DNA of 64,000 bases from assembly GCA_017432025.1 (NCBI GenBank), contig JAFRJX010000003.1:62001-126000 (forward strand). Reading direction: 5' to 3'. Under the pieces are notes generated by a model. The model worked only from the letters and a program-made list of their open reading frames with translations, made no database searches and had not been told where the DNA came from. This DNA is from Candidatus Saccharimonadota bacterium. GTDB taxonomy: Bacteria > Patescibacteriota > Saccharimonadia > Saccharimonadales > Saccharimonadaceae. The position numbers were made by a program, and so were the translations under genes. Below are positions 51,953-59,799 of this stretch, in pieces. The number at the start of each line of letters is the position of its first letter. Position 1 is the stretch's first letter.

Positions 51953-52411
51953 TTACCATCTTACTACATTAAAATCTGAATCATCAAAATGGAATGCATC
52001 GCCACCCCACTTATTTCTATAGTATAGATTCTGTTTATAGATATCGTCAACTCCTAATAATAGGATATACGGACGATAGCAGTAGGCCTCGACATAATTG
52101 AAATGAATATCCGATAAGAAATCTTCACGGCTGGTATCGAGAAAACCAGACGGATAATTGGCAGCAATTTGGGATATTAAATTATATCTATTAAGCAAGC
52201 CTGTGTCTGACTTATTGTTCTCACACCCATTCTTAACAAATTGTATTTGTCTCTTTTGTAAATCTCGGTATTTTTCAAGTTTAGCTTTGTCTTCATTTGC
52301 ACTAGCAATAGTGGTTAATAAAAAAGAACATTGTATAACATTCGCAACCACGCTAATGCATAGTAAAACGATTACGATAATAATTGCATGGCTGTTCTTA
52401 TTATTACTCAT
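51953..52411 (-). CDS. single-pass membrane protein, tandem paralog B
   Basis: 152 residues. A short basic N-terminus, one membrane span (AIIIVIVLLCISVVANVIQCSFLL) and a helical segment EKYRDLQKRQIQFVKNGCENN, followed by an extracytoplasmic domain ending DSDFNVVRW. It is paralogous to the gene upstream: the YR(D/E)LQ-x-(R/K)QI-x-x-VK-x-x-C block, one following Cys, and the terminal (V/K)(R/K)W are shared. Its ATG directly follows the stop of paralog A (TAAATG). No known family. Confidence 0.7.
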   Translation of the reverse strand: MSNNKNSHAIIIVIVLLCISVVANVIQCSFLLTTIASANEDKAKLEKYRDLQKRQIQFVKNGCENNKSDTGLLNRYNLISQIAANYPSGFLDTSREDFLSDIHFNYVEAYCYRPYILLLGVDDIYKQNLYYRNKWGGDAFHFDDSDFNVVRW

Positions 52412-52963
52412 TTACCACTTTACCTTATCAAAAGCATTATCCTTTAATTTGACCGATCCGTCCCTGAATATTTTATTAACATTTTCAGAATACTCACCTT
52501 CAGTATAGCCAGAAATCACTAAGGCTGGAATTTTGCATCGAAGGTTTATATTTGCTTTATACGCGTTCGCAAGGGTGGTGTTGTAAAGCCATATTATTTT
52601 TAAATATTGTTGAAGTGTATTATTAAATGCTTCTTCTATTTTACTACAATTCTGCTTTACCGTTTCTATCTGTTTATTTTGGAGTTCTCGGTAATTAGTA
52701 AGCCTCCAAGACGCATCGTCTGCGTCTTTTTGTAAATAAAACTGCGCAAACGCTTGGCCGATATTTGCCAAAAGACAAATAGCAAACAAAACATATAGTA
52801 ATGCTATCCTTCCTCGCTTACTGTTATTGAGTGGCGCCTGTTTGACTGAATCGTTTTCCTCTATTTGTACTGTTTTCGGTTTTACGGTATTATTGGTGTC
52901 TAGATTTTCTGAAGGAGAATCAAGATCGTCTAATCCCGTATTGCTAATATCGTCCGCATCCAT
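52412..52963 (-). CDS. single-pass membrane protein, tandem paralog A
   Basis: 183 residues. An acidic Asp/Asn/Ser-rich cytoplasmic tail (~45 residues) precedes a membrane span (IALLYVLFAICLLANIGQAFAQFYL). Then come TNYRELQNKQIETVKQNCSKIEEAF and an outer domain ending AFDKVKW. Shares sequence and layout with the next gene. Both end in Trp at the extreme C-terminus, a rarely seen shared feature that may be functional. Low GC compared with the flanking genes. Function unknown. Confidence 0.7.
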   Translation of the reverse strand: MDADDISNTGLDDLDSPSENLDTNNTVKPKTVQIEENDSVKQAPLNNSKRGRIALLYVLFAICLLANIGQAFAQFYLQKDADDASWRLTNYRELQNKQIETVKQNCSKIEEAFNNTLQQYLKIIWLYNTTLANAYKANINLRCKIPALVISGYTEGEYSENVNKIFRDGSVKLKDNAFDKVKW

Positions 52964-53095
52964 ATCTGTTTCAAATATAAAAACCTATTATTACTCTTAT
53001 GATAACACTTAAAATAAAAAAGAAGAAGGCTTGAAATAAGCTAGTACTATTACGAAAAACGAAAATACATGTTTTAGTAATAATTCGGTACCTCG

Positions 53096-53124
53096 TTGAC
53101 TTTTCCAATACTTTTGATTATTCT
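53096..53124 (+). promoter_or_regulatory. promoter of the 53129 gene
   Basis: TTGACT and TATTCT are separated by 17 bp, with only 4 nt from the -10 to the ATG. Confidence 0.55.
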
Positions 53125-53128
53125 TAGA

Positions 53129-53401
53129 ATGATTACCATAAAAATGAAAATGAAAGATTTTATACATAAATACGGAGAGATAATTAGCGTAATACTATAT
53201 ATGATAGGATTATTTTTCGCATTTGGTGTATATTACATATGGTCAGACATTAGCGGAGCCACATATGTTAGAGCATCACTAGCGTCCTTACCAGGCGCTT
53301 TTCTCGCCTTCTTATTCAAAGATAATATAGTTATCCCAATCATTCTTACTATTATATTTCTCGTAGGTGGTTTTTTGATTTCCAGGTACAGTAAAAAATA
53401 A
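53129..53401 (+). CDS. small two-span membrane protein
   Basis: 90 residues. Basic N-terminus (MITIKMKMKDFIHKYGE), two or three hydrophobic spans (IISVILYMIGLFFAFGVYYIW, ASLPGAFLAFLF, IVIPIILTIIFLVGGFLI) and the tail SRYSKK. No family recognised. In the AT-rich island; small membrane proteins of this sort are sometimes toxins or effectors of conflict systems, but nothing here proves it. Its stop lies 8 nt before the -10 of the structured RNA. Confidence 0.6.
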   Translation: MITIKMKMKDFIHKYGEIISVILYMIGLFFAFGVYYIWSDISGATYVRASLASLPGAFLAFLFKDNIVIPIILTIIFLVGGFLISRYSKK

Positions 53402-53406
53402 AGATG

Positions 53407-53415
53407 TGATATAAT
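53407..53415 (+). promoter_or_regulatory. extended -10 of the GC-rich RNA
   Basis: TGATATAAT ends ~6 nt before the GGG where GC-rich sequence starts. Confidence 0.75.
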
Positions 53416-53420
53416 GATAG

Positions 53421-53861
53421 GGATCTAACTGCGGTGCGGTAAGCCGCCCGTGGTAATGATTTACTCAGGGGAAGGGGACGTTCTCTGGTCGGGGTAAGAG
53501 GCCGTGGCATAGCCACAATCACCTCACACGCGCCTTTGCGCGGAGATTTATCCCGGGTAGAAACGCCCCTGAGTAAAAAGCCCCTCGGGGCAATACCGCC
53601 GTAGGGACGCCTGCGGATGGTACACGACGCCGCATCTGCCAATTGGCGGCGCGGAATGACTCGCACGGGGAAGGCCGTGCAGGGTGAAAAAAGTCCATAG
53701 CGGGACACGTCCTGCCTATGGGATACGGATGAAGCGCTGCGGATTCCGTAGCTCGGCCGGCTACCGCCGGTAACAGAGCTCCCGGGACCCACTCGGTGTC
53801 CGGACGTCGAGCCTTGGAGCTCTCGCACATTTCCCTACCCGCTCCAATGGAGCGGGTTTTT
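53421..53861 (+). ncRNA. GC-rich structured RNA (~440 nt), unknown family
   Basis: A ~60% GC block in AT-rich surroundings, bounded by an extended -10 and a perfect terminator, with no credible reading frame. Helices include a 12-bp long-range stem TTTACTCAGGGG/CCCCTGAGTAAA (53460-53471 with 53565-53576) and hairpins GTGGC/GCCAC, GCGC/GCGC and GCCCC/GGGGC. Further ones are GCACGG/CCGTGC, CCATAG/CTATGG with inner GGGAC/GTCC, TACGGA/TCCGTA, CCGGC/GCCGG, and a closing GAGCTCC/GGAGCTC (~53776 with ~53816). Conserved cores of RNase P (GAGGAAAGTCC, ACAGAACCCGG), tmRNA (tRNA-like ends) and SRP RNA are not found. It lies directly upstream of the ATPase/HTH pair. Confidence 0.78.
53838..53861 (+). terminator. 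terminator of the GC-rich RNA
   Basis: CCCGCTCC-aat-GGAGCGGG followed by TTTTT. Confidence 0.93.
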
Positions 53862-54048
53862 ATATGCGCGCGCATAATAAATGATAGATTTGATGATTGA
53901 CATAAGCAGTCCAAAGGCCTCAGCACCAAAGGCTCCGACGACGAGTGGATGTTAAAAGGAAGATGATTTATAACAAAGCAGATGGACTCGTTTGATTATT
54001 ACTTTTTTAATGCTACTGAGTAAATCTGGGATCAATTAAAAAAGGGTA

Positions 54049-54077
54049 TTGACATTATTTTTTGAACGTGATACAAT
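54049..54077 (+). promoter_or_regulatory. consensus promoter of the GHKL ATPase operon
   Basis: TTGACA and TACAAT are separated by exactly 17 bp, with TGA before the -10. The 53877-54048 stretch before it holds no gene that I can see. Confidence 0.85.
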
Positions 54078-54112
54078 AAGCGAAAATTAATAATTTAATG
54101 CGAGGAATCCCC

Positions 54113-55567
54113 ATGGATTACAAAGAACCAAGGGGTGGGCAAGAAAACATACTTCCTGATGCAGCAGGCCTTTTTTATGCATTAAGAAGTATGGGCTACG
54201 AGAACACAGCTGCAGTAGCCGACCTTATCGATAATTCTATTGATGCAGAAGCCAATAATATTTGGATTTCGGTAGATGAAGACCTGAACAAAATCTTTAT
54301 TGCAGATGACGGTGTTGGTATGTCGGAAGACACGCTTCACGATGCTATTCGACTTGGCGGCAAAAAGGCTCATGATGGCGCCTCTGATCTGGGCAAGTAT
54401 GGCCTAGGTCTTATTACTGCCTCTATTTCGATGGGCCGTGTAATTCGTATTATTACGAAAAAAGATGGTGCGTACAATACAGCCGTGCTAGATTACGATG
54501 CCATTCGCCAAACGAATCTGTTTAATGCGGATTTTCATAAATCAACAGATACGGAAATTGCAAGCTTCAATTTCCGCACTAATAATTCAAAAAGTGGCAC
54601 AGTATTAGCCATTGACAAGTGCGATAAATTACAATACACAAGAGCAAAAGATCTAATTAGTGCCGTTGATGAATACGTCGGCGAAGCCTTTCGCGCATTC
54701 CTTAAGAGTGGGAAGAAGATATTTATCAATGGTTCGGAAGTTCATCTATATGACCCTCTTCTCACCGGTTTCGGCACGGCGATAGTTGATACGGATATTG
54801 ACATAAAATCAAAATCTGGTATTGAAGGAAAAATGCATGTGCTAGCGGTTAAAATTCCAGATCAAGGCCCAAAAGCCAATAAGGCTCTTCGGCTGAATAT
54901 TAAAGGCCAAGGTTTTTATATCTTGAGAAACAGACGTGAGGTAGCCGCAGCGTTGGAATTCCCTGAAATCTTCAAAAAACATAATGATTTTAACCTATTA
55001 AGGATCGAACTCGGCTTCAATTCGGATCTTGACGATTTGATGGGCGTCAACTTGAAAAAACACGACATTGCGCCATCGAATGAGATTATCGACGCTCTTA
55101 AGGTCGTGTTGGATGAGCCAGTCAAAAAAGTGCGCGAAGAAATGAAGGAAAAACAAAGGAGAACACAAGATGACAATCCTTTCATTCTTTCACAGACGCC
55201 AAAAAAACCTGGAAAAACAGTTTTGACGCCTACCAAAAAAGAAAAAGAAATCGAAGTGCCAGTCCCTAACGATGAATCAGCGAAAGAGTTAAAATTCGAA
55301 ATAGTATTCTCGAATTACGCCGGCGACGAAAAAGGCCCACTTTTTAAGCATACGATCCAGGGTGAAAAAATCACGGTTCTTTATAATACTTGTAGCGAGT
55401 ACTACTATGAGAAAATGCCAGCAGATGGCAGTAGTACGAAAACGAAGGAAGTGCTCGATGATATTATTAAAGCGAGTATTATGTCGTATATCAGGCAATC
55501 TGATGCACTTTCATCTATCGGCCCTTTCCTCGAAGAAGTATCAAACGCCTTTTCAAAAACGGAGTAG
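54113..55567 (+). CDS. GHKL (MORC/MutL-like) ATPase
   Basis: 484 residues from ATG 54113, which has GAGGA 7 nt upstream (an in-frame ATG at 54098 is an alternative). The Bergerat ATP-binding fold is plain: ADLIDNSIDA (N-box, Asn41), ADDGVGM (65-70) and GKYGLGL (94-100). Then come an S5-like transducer region (~150-300), a Lys/Pro/Glu linker and a ~100-residue C-terminal domain (ELKFEIVFSNYAGDEKGPLFKHTIQGEKITVLYN). Prokaryotic MORC-like ATPases are known from restriction-like and other conflict systems. No MutL endonuclease motif is seen. It is followed 3 nt later by an HTH protein. Confidence 0.85.
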   Translation: MDYKEPRGGQENILPDAAGLFYALRSMGYENTAAVADLIDNSIDAEANNIWISVDEDLNKIFIADDGVGMSEDTLHDAIRLGGKKAHDGASDLGKYGLGLITASISMGRVIRIITKKDGAYNTAVLDYDAIRQTNLFNADFHKSTDTEIASFNFRTNNSKSGTVLAIDKCDKLQYTRAKDLISAVDEYVGEAFRAFLKSGKKIFINGSEVHLYDPLLTGFGTAIVDTDIDIKSKSGIEGKMHVLAVKIPDQGPKANKALRLNIKGQGFYILRNRREVAAALEFPEIFKKHNDFNLLRIELGFNSDLDDLMGVNLKKHDIAPSNEIIDALKVVLDEPVKKVREEMKEKQRRTQDDNPFILSQTPKKPGKTVLTPTKKEKEIEVPVPNDESAKELKFEIVFSNYAGDEKGPLFKHTIQGEKITVLYNTCSEYYYEKMPADGSSTKTKEVLDDIIKASIMSYIRQSDALSSIGPFLEEVSNAFSKTE

Positions 55568-55570
55568 TAA

Positions 55571-56983
55571 ATGATAGATTCGCAAGCTAATGTAAAGACT
55601 CTTGGGCTTTCTAAGCGTACCGTCAATACGCTTATTAGAAATGGCGTTAGTTCCCTAAGCGAATTAATAACCTTGTCGGAAGAAGATATCATGAATATGG
55701 ATGGGATGGGCGCTGGCGGCCTAGGCGAAATCAGGGATTTAGCTCAACAGATTGCTGTGAATGATGATTTAACTATCCAGACTTACAGTATTGGCGAATA
55801 CTGGAAAGAAGTTTCAAGAGATGAGAGAAATTTCAATGTACTTGTAGATTATTACAATGGCAATTCAAAACTTACCCTTCAGGATCTTGCTGATAAATAT
55901 AAAGTATCAAGAGAGCGAATTAGGCAAATTATTTCTAATGGCACGGAACGCATTTATTATGCATTTACGAGCGGAATTATCAGCCCGAGAATTGCCGAAA
56001 AACTAGTAGAATATGCGAATAAGCGCACCGAAATCCATATGATTAATATCTCGGACGCTGTTTTTACGGGAATTGGCATCGCGAATTTAGCCGCAGCATT
56101 TAGGCCAAAAGTATTTCAGATAGTTTCCAACAGAAACGTAAACGGAAATTGGTTTACGAATGTTGACGATAATTTAAACTCAATCCTGAACATTGTTGTT
56201 GACGGATTAAAAAACCACTCCAAACCATTATTAATTTCCGAAGTAAAGGAGCTATATTCAATCGACGATAGTATATTAATGAGCATTAAGGGCATCATTG
56301 AAAAAGATGGCTACGTAACGCACGAAAAAAACAAAGTAACTACTGGTAGCGATAGGTTTTTTATTATTACGAGATATCTCGAAAGCGTCAATAGGCCAGC
56401 CTCAATCCCAGAGATTATCAGTAATACCTGCCTAACTTTTGGCCAAATCCGTGGAGCATTAAGTTACAAGAATACATATGTTAATGTGGGAAAATCTGTT
56501 TATGATCTTGTAGACCGCGAATATAACGAATTATCGGCTGCAGAACTTGCCGTCAATATACTAACGGCCGAAAATCGCGCGCTTAAAATAGAAGCAGTTA
56601 TAAAATATATACAAAGATATAGAAACATAAGCAAGACTAGTGCTATCGTCTTGCTATATGATTCGCGACTTTTATTCATACACGATAACTATGTGCTAAT
56701 CAAGGGTTGGCCATTGGAAATGATTAAAAGAGAAACGATTAAAAAAGATTATAGAGTATCTCTCGAAGATGCAGTGTTAGAAACAATTAATGCGTCGGAT
56801 GAAATTTTTGATCGTGAAAAAATTACTGATGAACTAAAAAAATACGGCAACTCCGTGTCTATGAATCCTAACTCTATTAGGGGAACATTAATTAGACTTG
56901 CCGATAAAGGAAGAATCATACGTGTAGGTGGGGCAAGAACAGGATGTTACGCAAGAAAAATAGTAAATGGCATCGCGGAGTAA
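55571..56983 (+). CDS. alpha-CTD-like / sigma-region-4 / winged-helix protein
   Basis: 470 residues. Residues ~9-62 (LGLSKRTVNTLIRNGVSSLSELITLSEEDIMNM) resemble the RNA polymerase alpha C-terminal helix-hairpin-helix domain. Residues ~100-128 (LTLQDLADKYKVSRERIRQI) are a textbook sigma70 region 4 helix-turn-helix. The remaining ~340 residues contain several helical repeats of winged-helix type (SVNRPASIPEIISN, INASDEIFDREKITDELKKYG). It contacts DNA and perhaps RNA polymerase. It is coupled to the ATPase gene (3-nt gap), so the two likely act together. Confidence 0.8.
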   Translation: MIDSQANVKTLGLSKRTVNTLIRNGVSSLSELITLSEEDIMNMDGMGAGGLGEIRDLAQQIAVNDDLTIQTYSIGEYWKEVSRDERNFNVLVDYYNGNSKLTLQDLADKYKVSRERIRQIISNGTERIYYAFTSGIISPRIAEKLVEYANKRTEIHMINISDAVFTGIGIANLAAAFRPKVFQIVSNRNVNGNWFTNVDDNLNSILNIVVDGLKNHSKPLLISEVKELYSIDDSILMSIKGIIEKDGYVTHEKNKVTTGSDRFFIITRYLESVNRPASIPEIISNTCLTFGQIRGALSYKNTYVNVGKSVYDLVDREYNELSAAELAVNILTAENRALKIEAVIKYIQRYRNISKTSAIVLLYDSRLLFIHDNYVLIKGWPLEMIKRETIKKDYRVSLEDAVLETINASDEIFDREKITDELKKYGNSVSMNPNSIRGTLIRLADKGRIIRVGGARTGCYARKIVNGIAE

Positions 56984-56988
56984 CAAAA

Positions 56989-57258
56989 ATGTGTGTGGAA
57001 TTAACAAAACATTACATCAAGAGATTCAGAAAACGCATTGCAAGAACGGATCGTATTGAACTTTTTGCTGAGGAAGCCCTGCAAAATGGCAAAGTACTAT
57101 CGGAGGCCAAAAGTAGTAGATATGTTAAAAAGCTAAAATATAAAGAAATCGTGAATGGTAGCACTGCGATTCTCTATAAGGGATGCGTCCATTGGTTCAG
57201 GGGCAACGTAGCAATCACCCTGTACCCTCTCCCACAGAAAATGCACCACAAGATTTAG
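56989..57258 (+). CDS. small phage-type hypothetical protein
   Basis: 89 residues from ATG 56989, with GCGGAG nine nt upstream. TKHYIKRFRKRIARTDRIELFAEEALQNGKVLSE is followed by RYVKKLKYKEIVNGSTAILYKGCVHWFRGNVAITLYPLP. This resembles small phage/plasmid proteins in which a helical H..R.R motif precedes a beta-sheet with a terminal 'hydrophobic-T-hydrophobic-x-L-P' strand, perhaps distantly DUF4258/RelE-like. Unrecognised role. Co-transcribed with the two genes upstream (5-nt gap). Confidence 0.65.
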   Translation: MCVELTKHYIKRFRKRIARTDRIELFAEEALQNGKVLSEAKSSRYVKKLKYKEIVNGSTAILYKGCVHWFRGNVAITLYPLPQKMHHKI

Positions 57259-57265
57259 GAGTAAA

Positions 57266-57757
57266 ATGGATAACGACATTATATATAGCCATAGAGTTAA
57301 AGGTACATACTGTCCACAATACGATTATTACGAAATACATAAAGATGGGACAGTTAAGTTCGAGGGCGGTCAAATCTATAATGAAAAAGAGCGAATCGGG
57401 TGTATGGGCAAGATTCCACAATATGTCGTCGATGAAATAGAAAGAATCATAAAAGACAACCCAAGGGTTTTTGTGATAGACGAAATAACTAATAATGATT
57501 ACTGCTGCACGGACGGTGCGTATACGACATTCTTCTTCTCGTATAGGCAAAGCAAAAATGAGATCGAAGTGTACGATATAGAAAGATTTATCGATCTAAA
57601 AAAAGACGGAATAATCTATCGCGATGCCCTGCTCTTAATCAAAATCGAGAGAAAGATTGAAAGAATTCTGACTGAAATCGGAATTAACCCTCAAGAAATA
57701 TGCTATGGCCCATGCGTTTCGCCATGCATTACTCCACTTACTCCGAAATATCTATAA
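57266..57757 (+). CDS. hypothetical protein
   Basis: 163 residues, GGAG 5 nt before the ATG. No known family. It contains CPQYDYYEIHKDGTVKFEGGQIY, a YCCTDGAYTTFFFSYRQSKN region, a helical RIERILTEIG-like segment and a cysteine-rich end CYGPCVSPCITP. There are seven cysteines in all. No signal peptide. It follows the previous gene by 7 nt, so it is the fourth gene of the ATPase operon. Confidence 0.65.
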   Translation: MDNDIIYSHRVKGTYCPQYDYYEIHKDGTVKFEGGQIYNEKERIGCMGKIPQYVVDEIERIIKDNPRVFVIDEITNNDYCCTDGAYTTFFFSYRQSKNEIEVYDIERFIDLKKDGIIYRDALLLIKIERKIERILTEIGINPQEICYGPCVSPCITPLTPKYL

Positions 57758-57817
57758 TAAAACAATGGTCAAGATACTTTGGCTTGAACTCTTATGGTAC
57801 ATTTTCTCTACCCAAAA

Positions 57818-57826
57818 TGATATAAT
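57818..57826 (+). promoter_or_regulatory. extended -10 of the 57833 gene
   Basis: TGATATAAT lies 6 nt before the ATG. Leaderless. Confidence 0.72.
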
Positions 57827-57832
57827 AGATAT

Positions 57833-58039
57833 ATGGAAGAAGTAGAGAGTAGAATAATCGACTACAAAGATATTAAACTAAAAATTATAAAACGCAAAGA
57901 CGGCGAGTTTATTTTTGAATACATTCCTGAGAAAAAGACGACAACGGTGCTACGATGTTTCTGTAGAAATGATAACGAACGTGCAATTGAAAAATTCTAC
58001 TTAAATATTAAACACGGTACCTACGGCCCACTAGCCTAA
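57833..58039 (+). CDS. small hypothetical protein with leaderless promoter
   Basis: 68 residues, no family recognised. Charged, beta-like (YKDIKLKIIKRKDGEFIFEYIPEKKTTTVLRCF), no signal peptide. Own promoter directly at the start codon, unlike the operon before it. Its stop overlaps the convergent CBS-protein gene by 4 nt, an arrangement that could allow mutual interference. It may be a small inhibitor or regulator. Confidence 0.6.
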   Translation: MEEVESRIIDYKDIKLKIIKRKDGEFIFEYIPEKKTTTVLRCFCRNDNERAIEKFYLNIKHGTYGPLA

Positions 58040-58755
58040 TAATCTTTACTTTGAGGCATATCCCACGGCGATATGATACCAAGGATACGGTTGTTTGGCA
58101 GACCATTCTGAGTGATAAAGATTAAACCGACCCTTTGGTTTGCACTGAGCGCCTCGCTAAAGATTTCCCGTATTTCGATAATTGTTGCATCTGGCGAAGC
58201 GAATCTGAAACACTCGGTTGAATGGTTTTTTAATGGTAACAACCCTTTTATGTTTTTATCATTGAAGGTCGTTGTCTCTTCTATTACTACTATATCGTCA
58301 TTAGAAAAAAGAGATAGAAGGGTATTCTCGCTAAAAACACCAATAACACGACCATCGTCGAGAATTGGAATGTGCGTATAGGTATTCTCAATCATCTTCC
58401 TAATAATCGGTCGTACAGTGTCAGTGATGGCAGCAGAACAAACATTTTGGGCATTCACCATCAATGATCTTGCAGTTATCGGTTTTGCCACGCTCTCCCT
58501 TATCGTATTAAGGAAATTAATCAATTCGCGTTTTGGGATAATTGGATAGCCACCGCATAAAGAATCATGAGATAAAAGATTGCGTATTTCTTTGCACATA
58601 TCTAACCTTTTCTTGTGCATTCGATACTCTTTTTGATTACCAAGGAATACTATGGGATTATCTTTAACTTGGCTACCATTATTATACCTTTCCTTAATGC
58701 TTGTTTCTAAGTATCGATAGTTGACTAAAAAATCATCTCCATTTTTTTCGTCCAT
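58036..58755 (-). CDS. HEPN-like plus CBS-pair protein
   Basis: 239 residues. The N-terminal helical domain ends with KEIRNLLSHDSL; R58 and H63 fit the HEPN R-x4-H motif. A tandem CBS pair follows from ~93 (ARSLMVNAQNVCSAAI, KMIENTYTHIPILDDGRVIGVFSENTL, FRFASPDATIIEIREIF, RILGIISPWDM). CBS pairs bind adenosine nucleotides such as AMP, ATP or SAM. A nucleotide-controlled HEPN protein is thus implied. It is the last gene of a three-gene operon (start 2 nt past the preceding stop). Confidence 0.78.
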   Translation of the reverse strand: MDEKNGDDFLVNYRYLETSIKERYNNGSQVKDNPIVFLGNQKEYRMHKKRLDMCKEIRNLLSHDSLCGGYPIIPKRELINFLNTIRESVAKPITARSLMVNAQNVCSAAITDTVRPIIRKMIENTYTHIPILDDGRVIGVFSENTLLSLFSNDDIVVIEETTTFNDKNIKGLLPLKNHSTECFRFASPDATIIEIREIFSEALSANQRVGLIFITQNGLPNNRILGIISPWDMPQSKDY

Positions 58756-58756
58756 A

Positions 58757-59059
58757 TTATCTATTATTCTCTCTAAGATAATTAACTAGCATAAACACAT
58801 CGATGTCTTTTTCAAGATATCCACGCATGATTTCATAATCTCGCTCTGAAGTCTTTTCGTTCTTAAACTCTTCCAATAAATAGTAAAGAGTTTTGAATTT
58901 AATTGTCGGCTTAATCGTAGGGAAAACGCGAATCATGTCGACCAGGCGCTCATCATCTATCGCATTGAGCGTCTTTTCGAATGCCTTTTTCAGTTTTATA
59001 TAGTCTGATGACTCACTCCCTATGATTAATTCCTTGAAGTTTTTATCGATTTGGTACAT
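58757..59059 (-). CDS. small helical protein between two HEPN genes
   Basis: 100 residues, all-helical and charged (SSDYIKLKKAFEKTLNAIDDERLVDMIRVFP, RDYEIMRGYLEKDIDVFMLVNYL). No known family. AAGGAG lies 4 nt before the ATG. It overlaps the HEPN gene before it by 17 nt and lies 1 nt before the HEPN-CBS gene. The position, between two HEPN genes, is what one would expect of an antitoxin or adapter, but this is inference. Confidence 0.65.
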   Translation of the reverse strand: MYQIDKNFKELIIGSESSDYIKLKKAFEKTLNAIDDERLVDMIRVFPTIKPTIKFKTLYYLLEEFKNEKTSERDYEIMRGYLEKDIDVFMLVNYLRENNR

Positions 59060-59624
59060 TTTGCTCCTTTCTTTCTAGCATCATACATAAAGTATTATTA
59101 CAGATAATAAAAAGGTCCTTTTGGCTATCTAAATCATATGGGTTCTTGATGCCATGGAACATATTATTCCGGACACGTGTAATAATCAATAACAAAAAAT
59201 GAAGCCTGTCTGCACTGGATTTAGCATGCATTATCCTTTTAAGATCACCCTCGTCAATATCCTTATAAATACCAATAACATTCCCTTTTTTATCCTTTTT
59301 AGGACGATTAATGTCGAAATGTCTCTTCAGTGCATTACATTCAAAAATGCCGTAATGTTTTCTGATATACGAAACAAGCATTATGTATAACTCTTTTATC
59401 CTCTCTCGATACTCACTATCTATTTTAGACTCATTCTTGCCGAGTTCATCGAGACAAAAATTTTTAAGCTCCATAATCTTTTGGTCATTATGGTGAAAAC
59501 AGTTTTCGTACTCGTTCCAAAGAATTGCGAAATCAGAAATTTTCATCCTCGTATCAAAATGAACGCACATATTTTCGTTGATATAGTCATCTATATGGTC
59601 GTAATCGTTGTGTTCGTCCAACAT
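59043..59624 (-). CDS. HEPN-motif protein (Apea/MAE-like)
   Basis: 193 residues from ATG 59624, which has GAGGAG just upstream (a GTG at 59657 is possible). Mostly helical. Near the end is ITRVRNNMFHGIKNPYDL: R152 and H157 in the R-N-x-x-x-H form typical of HEPN ribonucleases and the abortive-infection-like RNNxFHG(G/I)K group. The final helix is DLFIICNNTLCMMLE. A short leader from TGATATAAT near 59690. First gene of the operon. Confidence 0.75.
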   Translation of the reverse strand: MLDEHNDYDHIDDYINENMCVHFDTRMKISDFAILWNEYENCFHHNDQKIMELKNFCLDELGKNESKIDSEYRERIKELYIMLVSYIRKHYGIFECNALKRHFDINRPKKDKKGNVIGIYKDIDEGDLKRIMHAKSSADRLHFLLLIITRVRNNMFHGIKNPYDLDSQKDLFIICNNTLCMMLERKEQNVPNR

Positions 59625-59765
59625 ATTCTCCTCTTGCCAAAACCTCAAAATAGGCACTCATCGTGCCCATCAGAATTATTATATCATATTAATCCGTTCC
59701 TTTACGAAAAGGAAATCTGAATTCTATTCATATCGTCTCGTCTCGTCTACTCTGGCAATACTATG

Positions 59766-59799
59766 GACAAAAATAATGCCTTAAAGGCATTCTTTTTTT
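59766..59799. terminator. terminator after tRNA-Leu(GAG)
   Basis: AATGCCTT-AAAGGCATT hairpin with T8 on one side and A5 on the other. Acts on the tRNA transcript. Confidence 0.75.

Noticed and set aside
52841-52865. A GGCGCCTG word resembling the tRNA-Leu(GAG) acceptor as a far attachment site
   Set aside because: Only a few bases match and they lie within the coding region of the 52412-52963 gene.
53421-53861. Identification of the GC-rich RNA as RNase P, SRP or tmRNA
   Set aside because: Fragments such as GGTGCGGTAAG and AGGGTGAAA look similar to RNase P words, but their order and the universal core do not match.
53352-53929. Minus-strand reading frames (136-158 codons) across the GC-rich RNA
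   Set aside because: They are Arg/Pro/Ser-rich shadow frames from the GC-rich structured sequence, without start signals.
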